Source: a virus
IMG/VR virus record: IMGVR_UViG_3300028840_007197
Span: 30,907-94,906 of that record
Direction: 5' to 3' (one strand)
Length of the DNA stretch: 64,000 bases
The notes under the pieces were generated by a model. It was not told the origin of the DNA. It did no database searches and saw only the letters and a program-made list of their open reading frames with translations. Below, piece after piece: positions 1-7,375 of this stretch. Numbering within the stretch: position 1 is the stretch's first letter; each line of letters starts with the position of its first letter. The translations under genes were made by a program, and so were the position numbers.

Positions 1-134
1 TCATCCTTCTCCGACGTTACCTTACCGGCACTATGGCCAAGGTCTGAAAGCTTGTGGCACTGTTCGCTATGCTCCAAACCTACTATTTTCGAGTCCCCAT
101 TCGGATAGATGGTAATCTCTGAATTTGGCAACAT
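1..134 (-). CDS. small DUF2997-like protein, 3' part beyond the window
   Basis: An open frame starts at the ATG at 134-132 and runs off the left edge after 44 codons. An AGGGGG Shine-Dalgarno lies 6 nt upstream, so the start is convincing. The product begins MLPNSEITIYPNG and continues with a GLEHSEQCHKLSDLG stretch. The arrangement (short beta strand with 'PNG' turn, a conserved-position Cys, then a helix ending in LG) resembles the small DUF2997 family, whose function is unknown. It follows the glycosyltransferase by 12 nt and is probably co-transcribed with it. The family assignment is by pattern only and the C-terminus is not visible. Confidence 0.5.
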   Translation of the reverse strand, partial: MLPNSEITIYPNGDSKIVGLEHSEQCHKLSDLGHSAGKVTSEKD

Positions 135-146
135 CGAAGCCCCCTT

Positions 147-863
147 TTATGGATGGATATTCAGTTTTTGAAAGAGTCGATGCGAGGTAAACTGACCATT
201 CTGCTCTAGAGATATGCCCCATTTATCCATGAACGCCTGCATATCCTTCTGATGCCACTCAGATACATTCTTTGAGGCGTTCAATCGATGGAGAACCTTC
301 GATTCAGGCTCATACCATACTTCCCAGCCTCGATATCTAGCCCAGAAGCAGTAATCGGAGTCCGAATAGACGAGATACATGTTCTCATCTAGGACCCCGA
401 TACGCTTAACCATCTCTCGGCGCAGCATCACACTGGCAAAGTTGACCCAGATAGACTTTTCCGGTATCCTGCAATGACCCATAGAGACTCTGCCACCCTT
501 ATGGACTCCTGATGGAAAAGCTCTCATGGTTCCGCCATGCCGGATAAGGTCCCTATCCTCGGGATCTAACTGCATGGACCCAGCAATTCCAACTTTCTCA
601 TGAGACTCTATCCTTCTTATAAGGGCATCCTGAGCTCCAGGGAGGACCACAGCGTCCTGATTTAGAAGCCAGATATAGGGGGAAGAGCTAGATAGTATGC
701 CCTCATTGACGGCCTTTGTGAATCCCCTATTCGTTTCATTATTATCAATAATAATGAGATTGTAGCTAGACTCCTCACAGTGGTCCTTGATTGAGCCTAT
801 GAGACGGTGCATGTCCCCAGGATCGCCATAGAGGACCACAATGATATCGGTGGTAATAGGCAT
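147..863 (-). CDS. family 2 (GT-A) glycosyltransferase
   Basis: The 238-aa product reads as a rhamnosyltransferase-like GT2 enzyme. It has an N-terminal nucleotide-binding strand (TTDIIVVLYGD), IIIDNNETNRGF with the usual NxGF turn, and LLNQDA in the place of the 'LNPD' metal-binding motif. A later DSDYCFWARYRGW segment carries acidic residues typical of the catalytic end of the domain. An in-frame TTG at 875 would add four codons, but GAGG lies 6 nt before the ATG at 863, so I use the ATG. It follows the sigma-like gene by 74 nt. Phage enzymes of this family can modify virion proteins, DNA or host surface glycans; the sequence does not say which. There is no membrane segment. Confidence 0.85.
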   Translation of the reverse strand: MPITTDIIVVLYGDPGDMHRLIGSIKDHCEESSYNLIIIDNNETNRGFTKAVNEGILSSSSPYIWLLNQDAVVLPGAQDALIRRIESHEKVGIAGSMQLDPEDRDLIRHGGTMRAFPSGVHKGGRVSMGHCRIPEKSIWVNFASVMLRREMVKRIGVLDENMYLVYSDSDYCFWARYRGWEVWYEPESKVLHRLNASKNVSEWHQKDMQAFMDKWGISLEQNGQFTSHRLFQKLNIHP

Positions 864-937
864 TAAATACCTCAAGAGAATGAGCCGGAATCGAATTATC
901 CCGGCCTTACAAAATGATACCGAATCTGGAAGATATA

Positions 938-1630
938 TTAAAGTTTGCGGCGGATACGCTTTTTTCTTGGCTTCCTGGGAAAATCGAAGCCATACTCACG
1001 AAGAGCCTGTTCTATCTCCTTTTTAAGGAGACATATGAACATATCCGTGACACCGTACATCTTTGCTATCTCGCTGTTCTTGTATCCCTCTTTAATGTAG
1101 CAGTAGACATCATAGCGGGTGCAACGTTTGACCTGAACGTCCTTGAAGGACCGTTTCTTGAGAGGGATACGTTTAGATCCATACCCCTTCACGAATTTTC
1201 TCTCGAAGTCGCTCAGCTCAAGAGGAAGGCCCTCTGGGTCATCAGAAACTGCGTTTCGCCTGAGCATATCACGATACTCGTTGGCGATACGGTTGTAGCG
1301 TAGTATGAAATCGATATCTTCACTCGATTCCTGTCCTGAGAGGGCTTGAAAGGAAACAGTCTGCTTGTTTCTCCAGGTGCGGTTTTCCCTGGAGAAGACC
1401 TGATTGCAGATCATGTTTCTTACGATGCGGAAAAGATACGTCGAGACCTTAGAGCGTTGAGGATCGTAATGATCCTCCATAAGTCTACCGGAAATAATTC
1501 GCACACATAAATCATTGGTGACATCTCCTGCCGTATCGACCCCAAAAGCATGGCAGAGGGATGTTACCATGTGGCGAATCTCCTCATGATTCTGTCGAAC
1601 GAACTCCTTTGAATTGTTGATGTACACCAT
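938..1630 (-). CDS. sigma70-family-like transcription factor (late sigma candidate)
   Basis: This 230-aa protein has the look of a minimal sigma factor. Residues about 20-80 match sigma region 2, with YDPQRSKVSTYLFRIVRN (55-72) in the place of the typical 'FDP.RG.FSTWL.RIARN' of ECF-like factors. Residues about 181-212 (GYKNSEIAKMYGV...) form a helix-turn-helix like region 4, and the last 13 residues are strongly basic. By analogy with T4 gp55 it would redirect host RNA polymerase to phage promoters. The ATG at 1630 is preceded by GAGGGGG about 10 nt upstream. The gene has its own sigma70-type promoter and a long leader, and lies just after the replication genes, consistent with a middle-to-late switch. 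Recognition of the TCTMTTAATA element is an inference. Confidence 0.75.
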   Translation of the reverse strand: MVYINNSKEFVRQNHEEIRHMVTSLCHAFGVDTAGDVTNDLCVRIISGRLMEDHYDPQRSKVSTYLFRIVRNMICNQVFSRENRTWRNKQTVSFQALSGQESSEDIDFILRYNRIANEYRDMLRRNAVSDDPEGLPLELSDFERKFVKGYGSKRIPLKKRSFKDVQVKRCTRYDVYCYIKEGYKNSEIAKMYGVTDMFICLLKKEIEQALREYGFDFPRKPRKKRIRRKL

Positions 1631-1700
1631 TCAAGGGCCCCCTCGGAAACGTGGTATGATTGTTGCTGCTGATACTTTGTGTGTTTTTCTTCATTTTAGA

Positions 1701-1720
1701 ACCCCATTGATAAATGGGGT
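1701..1720 (-). other. hairpin in the leader of the sigma-factor gene
   Basis: A perfect inverted repeat has arms ACCCCATT and AATGGGGT with a 4-nt loop. It lies 71 nt upstream of the sigma-factor start, inside the predicted leader. It is not followed by a T-run on either strand, so it is not a classical intrinsic terminator. On the minus strand its 3' arm contains GGGGT just before an in-frame ATG, so it could mask a ribosome binding site. Its function is unproven. Confidence 0.5.
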
Positions 1721-1900
1721 GGTATTTATGTATTGTATCATGGACTTATCAAAAGGAGCTACAGTAAAGAGAAAGGTTAGACTATCTTATGCCTTAAAAG
1801 ACAAAGGATAATCTAATGACGGCTATGACCGGAGCTCGATTTGATTTCATAAGTAAAGGGGATACAAAGAGTTATACGACCAAAAACCGCCTGAAATAAG

Positions 1901-1929
1901 AATATAAACCATAACCAAATGTAAGTCAA
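1901..1929 (-). promoter_or_regulatory. sigma70-type promoter for the sigma-like gene
   Basis: On the minus strand, -35 TTGACT (1929-1924) and -10 TATATT (1906-1901) are separated by exactly 17 nt. Each hexamer differs from consensus (TTGACA, TATAAT) by one or two positions. The site lies in a non-coding gap and points at the sigma-factor gene, giving a predicted start near 1894. This is the best host-type promoter I found in the window, and it suggests that host RNA polymerase alone starts expression of the phage factor. Confidence 0.7.
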
Positions 1930-2002
1930 GGCGAAAAAACTAACTATAACACTAATAAATTCAAGTGGTTATAAATATGCAGAAAAATAAAAAGTCTGGT
2001 GG

Positions 2003-2206
2003 TCATACGGGTCCCTTCAAAACATAATTCTTATGTATTAAGGCATCCATCCTTATAACCTTCTTACCCATTGCCACTAGTAACCGGGCCTGCTCCTCCA
2101 TCTGTTCTTTATACCCCTCCAACTTCTGAACTTTTCTTCTCAAAATTGTGACCTGCTTCTTCAGGTCATCTATTTCCTTCTCCAGGTCTCTCTGCTGCTT
2201 GTTCAT
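2003..2206 (-). CDS. small coiled-coil protein of unknown function
   Basis: The 67-aa product is almost entirely heptad-like (DLEKEIDDLKKQVTILRRKV, then QKLEG and a second helix), so a coiled-coil dimer is likely. It has no catalytic motif. The ATG is preceded by AGGAGAGGT at good spacing. It begins 8 nt after the polymerase stop and is the last gene of the replication operon. A role as an accessory or interaction protein for replication or transcription would fit the position, but nothing in the sequence proves it. Confidence 0.75.
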   Translation of the reverse strand: MNKQQRDLEKEIDDLKKQVTILRRKVQKLEGYKEQMEEQARLLVAMGKKVIRMDALIHKNYVLKGPV

Positions 2207-2214
2207 TACCTCTC

Positions 2215-4686
2215 CTAAAGGCCGAAAAAGCGTGCTAGAGCCAAAAAGCCATCTCTACTAACCTTCAAATCTGATACCATAAGATGATTACCCTTATTGT
2301 CCTTGATTCGAAGGACAGCCTTTTTACCGTTATAGACAGGCTTTTTCTGATCCTCAACTAGAAACGGTATGATTGTATTCAACATCCTCAAGGAACTCAT
2401 ATTGGTTCGCTTTATCGTATAGACGAGTTCCTCCTCTAAATTGGTATTTGTTTCACCCGAATTCAAGGAGAAATCGCTTTCAGGATTATTTTCAGCAGGA
2501 GACTCAGGAAGTTGAACTTCCTCTTTTTTAAGAATTTCAGGGGCGATATTCTCAGGAACGATTTCCGAAATCTTTAAATCATTCTCTTTATTTTGAGAAT
2601 CCGATTCTCGCTCTTGAGAGTTTTCAGCCGGGTTTTCAGTGCGGCCTTTACTCTCATCTACTACATCTGCAGCCTTATGAAAAGTCAGCGTTTCTATGTT
2701 TTCTAACTCAGGATGCTCCTCAAAGAAATTACTCGTAGCATACCATGAGTCACCGTACTTAGCCTCAATTACAAGAGGGACTGGCCACTTAAGGATACCC
2801 TGCAAAATATCCCTGAGCTTCATAATCTCGTTTAGCTTTGGAACATATTCCAACAGTTTCTCAGTCTTTATCTCGAAGACGAGCTCGTCATGCATCGTTA
2901 TCAAAACCCTGATCTCGTCCTGGAGATTATTGGACCGGATCCAGTTACTAACCCTTACCATGGCAGTCTTCATGATATCCGCTGACGTACCCTGAACAAG
3001 GGTGTTAACCGAACAGCGGTCTCCACGAGCCTGCATGACTCTATTATCAGAGTCATAGAAGATATTCAGGGGACGTACACGACCCATTGCCGTTTTTACG
3101 TGCTTTAGTTTCCTGGCTTTAGCTTTCTCAACCTCCATCCATCTCTTGAGTCTAGGCAGAGAAGCAAAAAAGGATACCAGTATCCTGCGAGCCTCCGGCT
3201 CGGATATTTTAGCCTGTTGTGCTATACCTACAGAACCAGCCCCGTACAGAGATTGGAAATTAACGGTTTTCCCCACTTGACGCTCGGCCTTCGATATCTC
3301 CTGCCTATTGAAGATAGACTGACCGGTCTGACGGTGAAGATCAGCTCCGTTAAGAAAAGCATTGACCCATTTGGGCTCCTGTGACAGATTAGCAGCTACC
3401 CGCAACTCCTCTCCGGAATAATCCATAGCCACCATGGTATAACCAGGGCGAGCTACTAGAGCCTTTCTGAGGTTCGGGTCATCTGGGGAATAGTTTTTAG
3501 GGAGACTCTGGATATTCATACCACAGTAGCCGTCTATATCTATTCCCTTACCACCTGGGGATGAAAAGCGGCCGGTATCCGTGCCCGACTGATTGAACTG
3601 GAGTTTTATACATCCGTCTTCATCTTTATTCTTGAGAAGATTCACTATATACGTAGAAAGGCATTTCTCAAGGCCCCTGTACTGGACTATCTTCTTAATG
3701 ACTGGATACTCATCCTGAATTTTTTCAAGGGTAGCATTATCTGTGGAGTATTGACCGGAGGCCAGTCTCTCCTTTTCAGGATAGCGATACTTCAAGAAAT
3801 CAAACAGTATCCGACCTAATTGCTGGGGACTCCCGAGATTGAACTTAGTACCGACCAGACCATAAATATCATCCTCTATGGACTTGATTTTCTGTTCTAT
3901 TTCAATCTTTAAATTTTCAAGGTATTCTACATCTATCTTAACGAGATTGGCCTCCATATCCATCACAACACTCGTGACACGCTTCTCAAGATTATAAATG
4001 GCCATCTGCTGTTTAATAATATCCTGGCTCATAAAAAAGTTATAGAGGTCCAGGGTACAGACAGCGTCCGATCCACCATAAATGTAGTTTATCTTCGGAG
4101 ACGTTAGGTCGAAGCGCTTATTCTTCGAGACATCGTCAAACTCCAGCATGGGCTGGTTCAAGAGTTTATTAGAGAGTACTTTTAATCCTATCTCCTTACT
4201 CCCTGCATCATATAATCTGGCTAGAATAAGGGTATCCTCAAACCGGTCATATTCCCGTATATCTAAGCCATAGTTCTTCAGAATAGCCCGGTCATATTTA
4301 GAATTATGATAGATAGTAACACAATGAGTGCAGAGCCTTTTTATCTCAGAAAAAACCTCATCCTCAGGGAGATTATACTCAGCTCCTTCTATATGTTTTA
4401 CCGGGACATAGATACCTACTTTAGGGTTATAGGAGAGACAGAAACCAACCAGCTTGGAAGCTGATTCTGTCTTATCTCCCACTCTCTTCGATCGTGTGTT
4501 TAAGCCGGTAGTTTCTAAGTCTAGGGCGCATTTCCCAAATTCTATCGCTTCATCAATAAACTGTCGAAGTTCATCAACAGATGAAATCAGCCGGAACTCC
4601 CTGTCCTTCATCCATGGCATCTTGGATGTGAGCTCTTTTACACTATCCTCAAGAAACTCCGAGAATGTAGCCCCGACTATTTTCAT
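2215..4686 (-). CDS. family A DNA polymerase with 3'-5' exonuclease domain
   Basis: This 823-aa replicative polymerase shows a DnaQ-like proofreading domain: Exo I ALDLETTGL (D56, E58), Exo II NSKYD (D132) and Exo III YGGSDAV (about 203-209). The polymerase domain has motif A DYSGEELR (D422), motif B R469-K473-F477-Y481 and motif C MHDELVFE (599-601). Motif A has G and E where many relatives have Q and I. The O-helix residue is Phe, not Tyr. No 5'-nuclease domain is present. After about residue 655 there is an unusual extension of some 165 residues: an acidic, low-complexity linker and a small beta-rich end domain (about 750-823). The start overlaps the primase-like gene by 4 nt. Confidence 0.95.
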   Translation of the reverse strand: MKIVGATFSEFLEDSVKELTSKMPWMKDREFRLISSVDELRQFIDEAIEFGKCALDLETTGLNTRSKRVGDKTESASKLVGFCLSYNPKVGIYVPVKHIEGAEYNLPEDEVFSEIKRLCTHCVTIYHNSKYDRAILKNYGLDIREYDRFEDTLILARLYDAGSKEIGLKVLSNKLLNQPMLEFDDVSKNKRFDLTSPKINYIYGGSDAVCTLDLYNFFMSQDIIKQQMAIYNLEKRVTSVVMDMEANLVKIDVEYLENLKIEIEQKIKSIEDDIYGLVGTKFNLGSPQQLGRILFDFLKYRYPEKERLASGQYSTDNATLEKIQDEYPVIKKIVQYRGLEKCLSTYIVNLLKNKDEDGCIKLQFNQSGTDTGRFSSPGGKGIDIDGYCGMNIQSLPKNYSPDDPNLRKALVARPGYTMVAMDYSGEELRVAANLSQEPKWVNAFLNGADLHRQTGQSIFNRQEISKAERQVGKTVNFQSLYGAGSVGIAQQAKISEPEARRILVSFFASLPRLKRWMEVEKAKARKLKHVKTAMGRVRPLNIFYDSDNRVMQARGDRCSVNTLVQGTSADIMKTAMVRVSNWIRSNNLQDEIRVLITMHDELVFEIKTEKLLEYVPKLNEIMKLRDILQGILKWPVPLVIEAKYGDSWYATSNFFEEHPELENIETLTFHKAADVVDESKGRTENPAENSQERESDSQNKENDLKISEIVPENIAPEILKKEEVQLPESPAENNPESDFSLNSGETNTNLEEELVYTIKRTNMSSLRMLNTIIPFLVEDQKKPVYNGKKAVLRIKDNKGNHLMVSDLKVSRDGFLALARFFGL

Positions 4687-5219
4687 ATAGCTATCTCCGA
4701 CAGCTTAGCTTTCATTGCATCGATATTCTTGCCCACATCATCACCCTTTGAATGTGAAAAAAGAGTCATGTAGTAGGCAGTACACAAGGCAGCATACTTA
4801 TTGAGGGGGAGTTTACCCCTGAAGTCCAAAATCTTGTTTCTGATAATTTTAAGATCCATCTCAGTAAAATCGACGGTCTGCTTTTTTATTGTGAAATCAG
4901 GACCATCAGGAACGCTTGAGACATCGACTTTATATTTATTTACGATAAAATTTATAGCTCTGACATATCCGAGCTTTTCTTTATCCATGATGAAATCTGT
5001 GACATCCCACCTCTTCTTACAAACCCAGCAATAGCAGGAGTTAGTGCCACGATAGAAACGGGAGCTCGGTTTGTTGTCTGCTCCATGGAATGGGCACCGA
5101 TATTGAACCTCATCAGCCAGCAATGGATCGAACGTGAACTGGACTCCATAATCCAGCATCACCTTAGCCAGGTCTATTTTTTCCTCTATTACTTCTCTGA
5201 CCTTATTTGGGTCTTTCAT
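4683..5219 (-). CDS. CHC2-type primase zinc-finger protein without catalytic domain
   Basis: The 178-aa protein carries the zinc-binding domain of DnaG-type primases. C42 and H45 (RCPFHGADNKPSSRF) and C64 and C67 (CYCWVC) form the CHC2-like ligand set, and Arg and Lys residues line the strand that contacts template DNA in known primases. The rest is short and helical. It has no TOPRIM or RNA polymerase domain, so it cannot prime alone if it works like DnaG. It sits between helicase and polymerase with ATGA-type overlaps on both sides, which ties it to the replisome. It may act with a separately encoded catalytic primase subunit outside the window, or as a helicase- or DNA-binding factor. Confidence 0.8.
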   Translation of the reverse strand: MKDPNKVREVIEEKIDLAKVMLDYGVQFTFDPLLADEVQYRCPFHGADNKPSSRFYRGTNSCYCWVCKKRWDVTDFIMDKEKLGYVRAINFIVNKYKVDVSSVPDGPDFTIKKQTVDFTEMDLKIIRNKILDFRGKLPLNKYAALCTAYYMTLFSHSKGDDVGKNIDAMKAKLSEIAI

Positions 5220-6700
5220 GCATCAAGGGGTATTTCACTGATCAGGTTATCGTCATCCTGTGGCTTCTCAATGATATTACGCCAGTGCCTCGAAATAAAA
5301 TCCAGACGGGACTCAAATGCCTGGAAGCCCCCGCCACGACGATGTTTCAAGCATCCTATTTTCACGGTCCCGTTCCGCTTCATCTCATCGTTGAAATAAA
5401 TGGTAAACACAAGGTCTGATGTTCGCTCTGCCTCATTAGCACTAGAAAGAGCGGTCAGCTTGTAGATGCCATCATTCTTTTCGGCCTCTCGCCAGCCATC
5501 ACGGTTTACCTGAAACGGTGTAATGGTAATAAGTCTTCTACCGCCATCGAATGTCATGGCAGTATTCTTAAGCCTCTTAATAATGTTATTCAGATCTACA
5601 TTGAAATCCCCGTACTTATCATCCTTATCAGCTACCATAAGGCCTATGTAATCGACCACCACGAAATCGAGATTAAGACCGAGACTATCCTGAAGGGTAG
5701 AATTGTACTCTTCAAGCTTAGTATCAAGTGCAGAGGGAGTCAGCTTTTCATCTGGCTGCCATACGTAGAGATGACCATAATCAGGATTATTACAGAAATC
5801 ATGAGCAGCAGCCTTAAAAAACTCCTCTTCTATTTCCGAAAGCTCCCCATAAAGGATCTTCTCGAAAGAGATCTTTCCAACAAGATTCTTGAACTTCGGG
5901 TGAGAGAGCCACATCGGATTAGACGTATGAAGACAGTAAAAGATATTGGTCATGTCCTCATAGTTCATCTCCATGGCCACAAAAACACCGTTAAGCCCCT
6001 GCATAATCCCGTTGTACGCCAGATTCGAGCTTAAAGTCGTTTTTCCCTGCCCAACAAATCCCGCTACCATCACGAGGTCACCGGGTTTGAAACCTCTTAC
6101 TGAGTCATCAATTTTATCTATGAACGTATATAGGCCCTTAGTCGTGGATGGGTCCCTTTTAACCTTATCATAAGCCTCTGTGACCTCCATGCCGACTTCC
6201 GTGGACCGGATATCAGCCTCAGTTTTTGTCATAGATGCCCTGAACCTGAATTTCCTGGACTCAGATAGAAAGAAATCTATTGCTGAGGTCATTCCCTGAA
6301 TAGTCTTCTTTTTGACCTTTAACCCGGAGGAGACGACCTGCCACGTCTTAGTAAGAAGTGATTGAAATTTATCGCGGTTCTGCTCCTCGAACTTCTCCTT
6401 TATTATTGCCTGATAGTCAGAACCTATATAAGGAGTTTCTATGGCTATCTCTTTAAGAGAAGCCATTACATTTTCATCACCGTTTTTCTGGGCCCTCTCA
6501 AAGAGGAGCTCTATTGACGGTATCTCTTCATAGTCCCTGTAGTGGGCTTCTATCCACTGATAGATTTTTATGTGGGATGGATCTTCGGGTTCTATTTTAC
6601 TGGTCAGGAAAGACCGATAATTCTTCTTTAACTCGGAAGCCTCGATTGTGGGCGTTCCACTCTTACGAACATTTATGATAGACCTGAATACGCGTTTCAT
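5216..6700 (-). CDS. DnaB-family replicative DNA helicase
   Basis: This 494-aa protein is a RecA-fold SF4 helicase. Walker A is GFVGQGKTT (214-222), Walker B is VVVDYIG (347-353), TPFQVNR (394-400) matches the sensor region and KHRRGGG (452-458) matches the arginine-finger loop. The first roughly 150 residues are helical and would form the N-terminal ring and linker. It unwinds the fork ahead of the family A polymerase. Its stop overlaps the primase zinc-domain start by 4 nt, and its own ATG abuts the DnaC-like gene directly upstream. No intein or frameshift is seen. Confidence 0.93.
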   Translation of the reverse strand: MKRVFRSIINVRKSGTPTIEASELKKNYRSFLTSKIEPEDPSHIKIYQWIEAHYRDYEEIPSIELLFERAQKNGDENVMASLKEIAIETPYIGSDYQAIIKEKFEEQNRDKFQSLLTKTWQVVSSGLKVKKKTIQGMTSAIDFFLSESRKFRFRASMTKTEADIRSTEVGMEVTEAYDKVKRDPSTTKGLYTFIDKIDDSVRGFKPGDLVMVAGFVGQGKTTLSSNLAYNGIMQGLNGVFVAMEMNYEDMTNIFYCLHTSNPMWLSHPKFKNLVGKISFEKILYGELSEIEEEFFKAAAHDFCNNPDYGHLYVWQPDEKLTPSALDTKLEEYNSTLQDSLGLNLDFVVVDYIGLMVADKDDKYGDFNVDLNNIIKRLKNTAMTFDGGRRLITITPFQVNRDGWREAEKNDGIYKLTALSSANEAERTSDLVFTIYFNDEMKRNGTVKIGCLKHRRGGGFQAFESRLDFISRHWRNIIEKPQDDDNLISEIPLDA

Positions 6701-7375
6701 TTATGGTCTCCCGAAATTAGCCGAATCCATCTGCTGCTTATTCGGGCCTTTTTCTCCGGAATTCTTATAACCCACATTTATCTGTGTGTAATGTTTTGAG
6801 ATAAGGTCTTCAAGCTCCGGGGAATAATCATAACGGCACTCGGACAGGTTTGCCTCAGGCAGGTAAATCCACGTGGGCCTGTAATTCTTACGAATATTTA
6901 CCACCTGAGCTATGCACGTCTTCAGAACGTCATTCTTCTCTTTGGTATCCAGTGTGAACACCAATAGGTCATATTTTTGTGTCTCTGAAAGATTAGGTGT
7001 ATGCCCATCGGGTTGTTTCACATAGAACTTCTGGAGCAGATCTATGGCCCTACAGCAATGAAACGATAGTGAAGGATACTCATACCTATAGAGCATAATA
7101 GTGGATTTAACGTTTAACAGAAAATCCCTTTCCGACCCTCTTATAAGTATGTTTGGGCTTCGCTCTAGATTATCGGGGTCGAACTTCAGGCCATCATAAA
7201 TTTTATCAAAGGGCAGATACTGGTCACCTAATTGTCGTAGAAGGTCGAAGCTCCTTGATATGAACTCGGATTTCTTACACAGGCAGTATTCACTGACAAT
7301 GACCCTTTGGCCCGTATACTTGTGCGTCCTTATATAAAGGCGCTCCCCCAGGCCATTACAAAGAGGGCAGGTCAT
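6701..7375 (-). CDS. DnaC-like helicase loader with degenerate nucleotide-binding site
   Basis: The 224-aa product starts with a zinc-knuckle pair (CPLCNGLG near residue 3, YCLC near 30), as in many phage DnaC/DnaI-type loaders. The following pattern mirrors DnaC: SPNILIRGS where the P-loop should be, YDLLVFTLD in the place of Walker B 'DLLIIDD', then PTWIYLPEANL in the place of 'PTIITSNL'. The GxxGxGKT loop itself is missing and the Walker B acids are changed, so it probably does not hydrolyse ATP. It lies directly upstream of the helicase with no gap and overlaps the SNF2 gene by 4 nt. The loader role is inferred from order and pattern. Confidence 0.6.
   Translation of the reverse strand: MTCPLCNGLGERLYIRTHKYTGQRVIVSEYCLCKKSEFISRSFDLLRQLGDQYLPFDKIYDGLKFDPDNLERSPNILIRGSERDFLLNVKSTIMLYRYEYPSLSFHCCRAIDLLQKFYVKQPDGHTPNLSETQKYDLLVFTLDTKEKNDVLKTCIAQVVNIRKNYRPTWIYLPEANLSECRYDYSPELEDLISKHYTQINVGYKNSGEKGPNKQQMDSANFGRP

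Larger units (their letters stand above)
1631..2002. other. intergenic leader/regulatory region
   Basis: This is the only gap over 300 nt in the window. On the minus strand it holds the 3' end region of the replication operon, a sigma70-type promoter (1901-1929), a leader of about 264 nt and a perfect hairpin (1701-1720). A 36-codon minus frame (1694-1584, beginning MKKNTQSISS) overlaps the start of the sigma gene. It could be a leader peptide but has no clear Shine-Dalgarno outside the hairpin. A short plus-strand frame ending near 1811 has no support, since nothing else is encoded on that strand. I see no tRNA or known riboswitch. Confidence 0.6.

Noticed and set aside
1614-1811. Plus-strand open frame over the leader region
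   Set aside because: It has no ribosome binding site, overlaps the sigma start, and no other gene in the window is on the plus strand.
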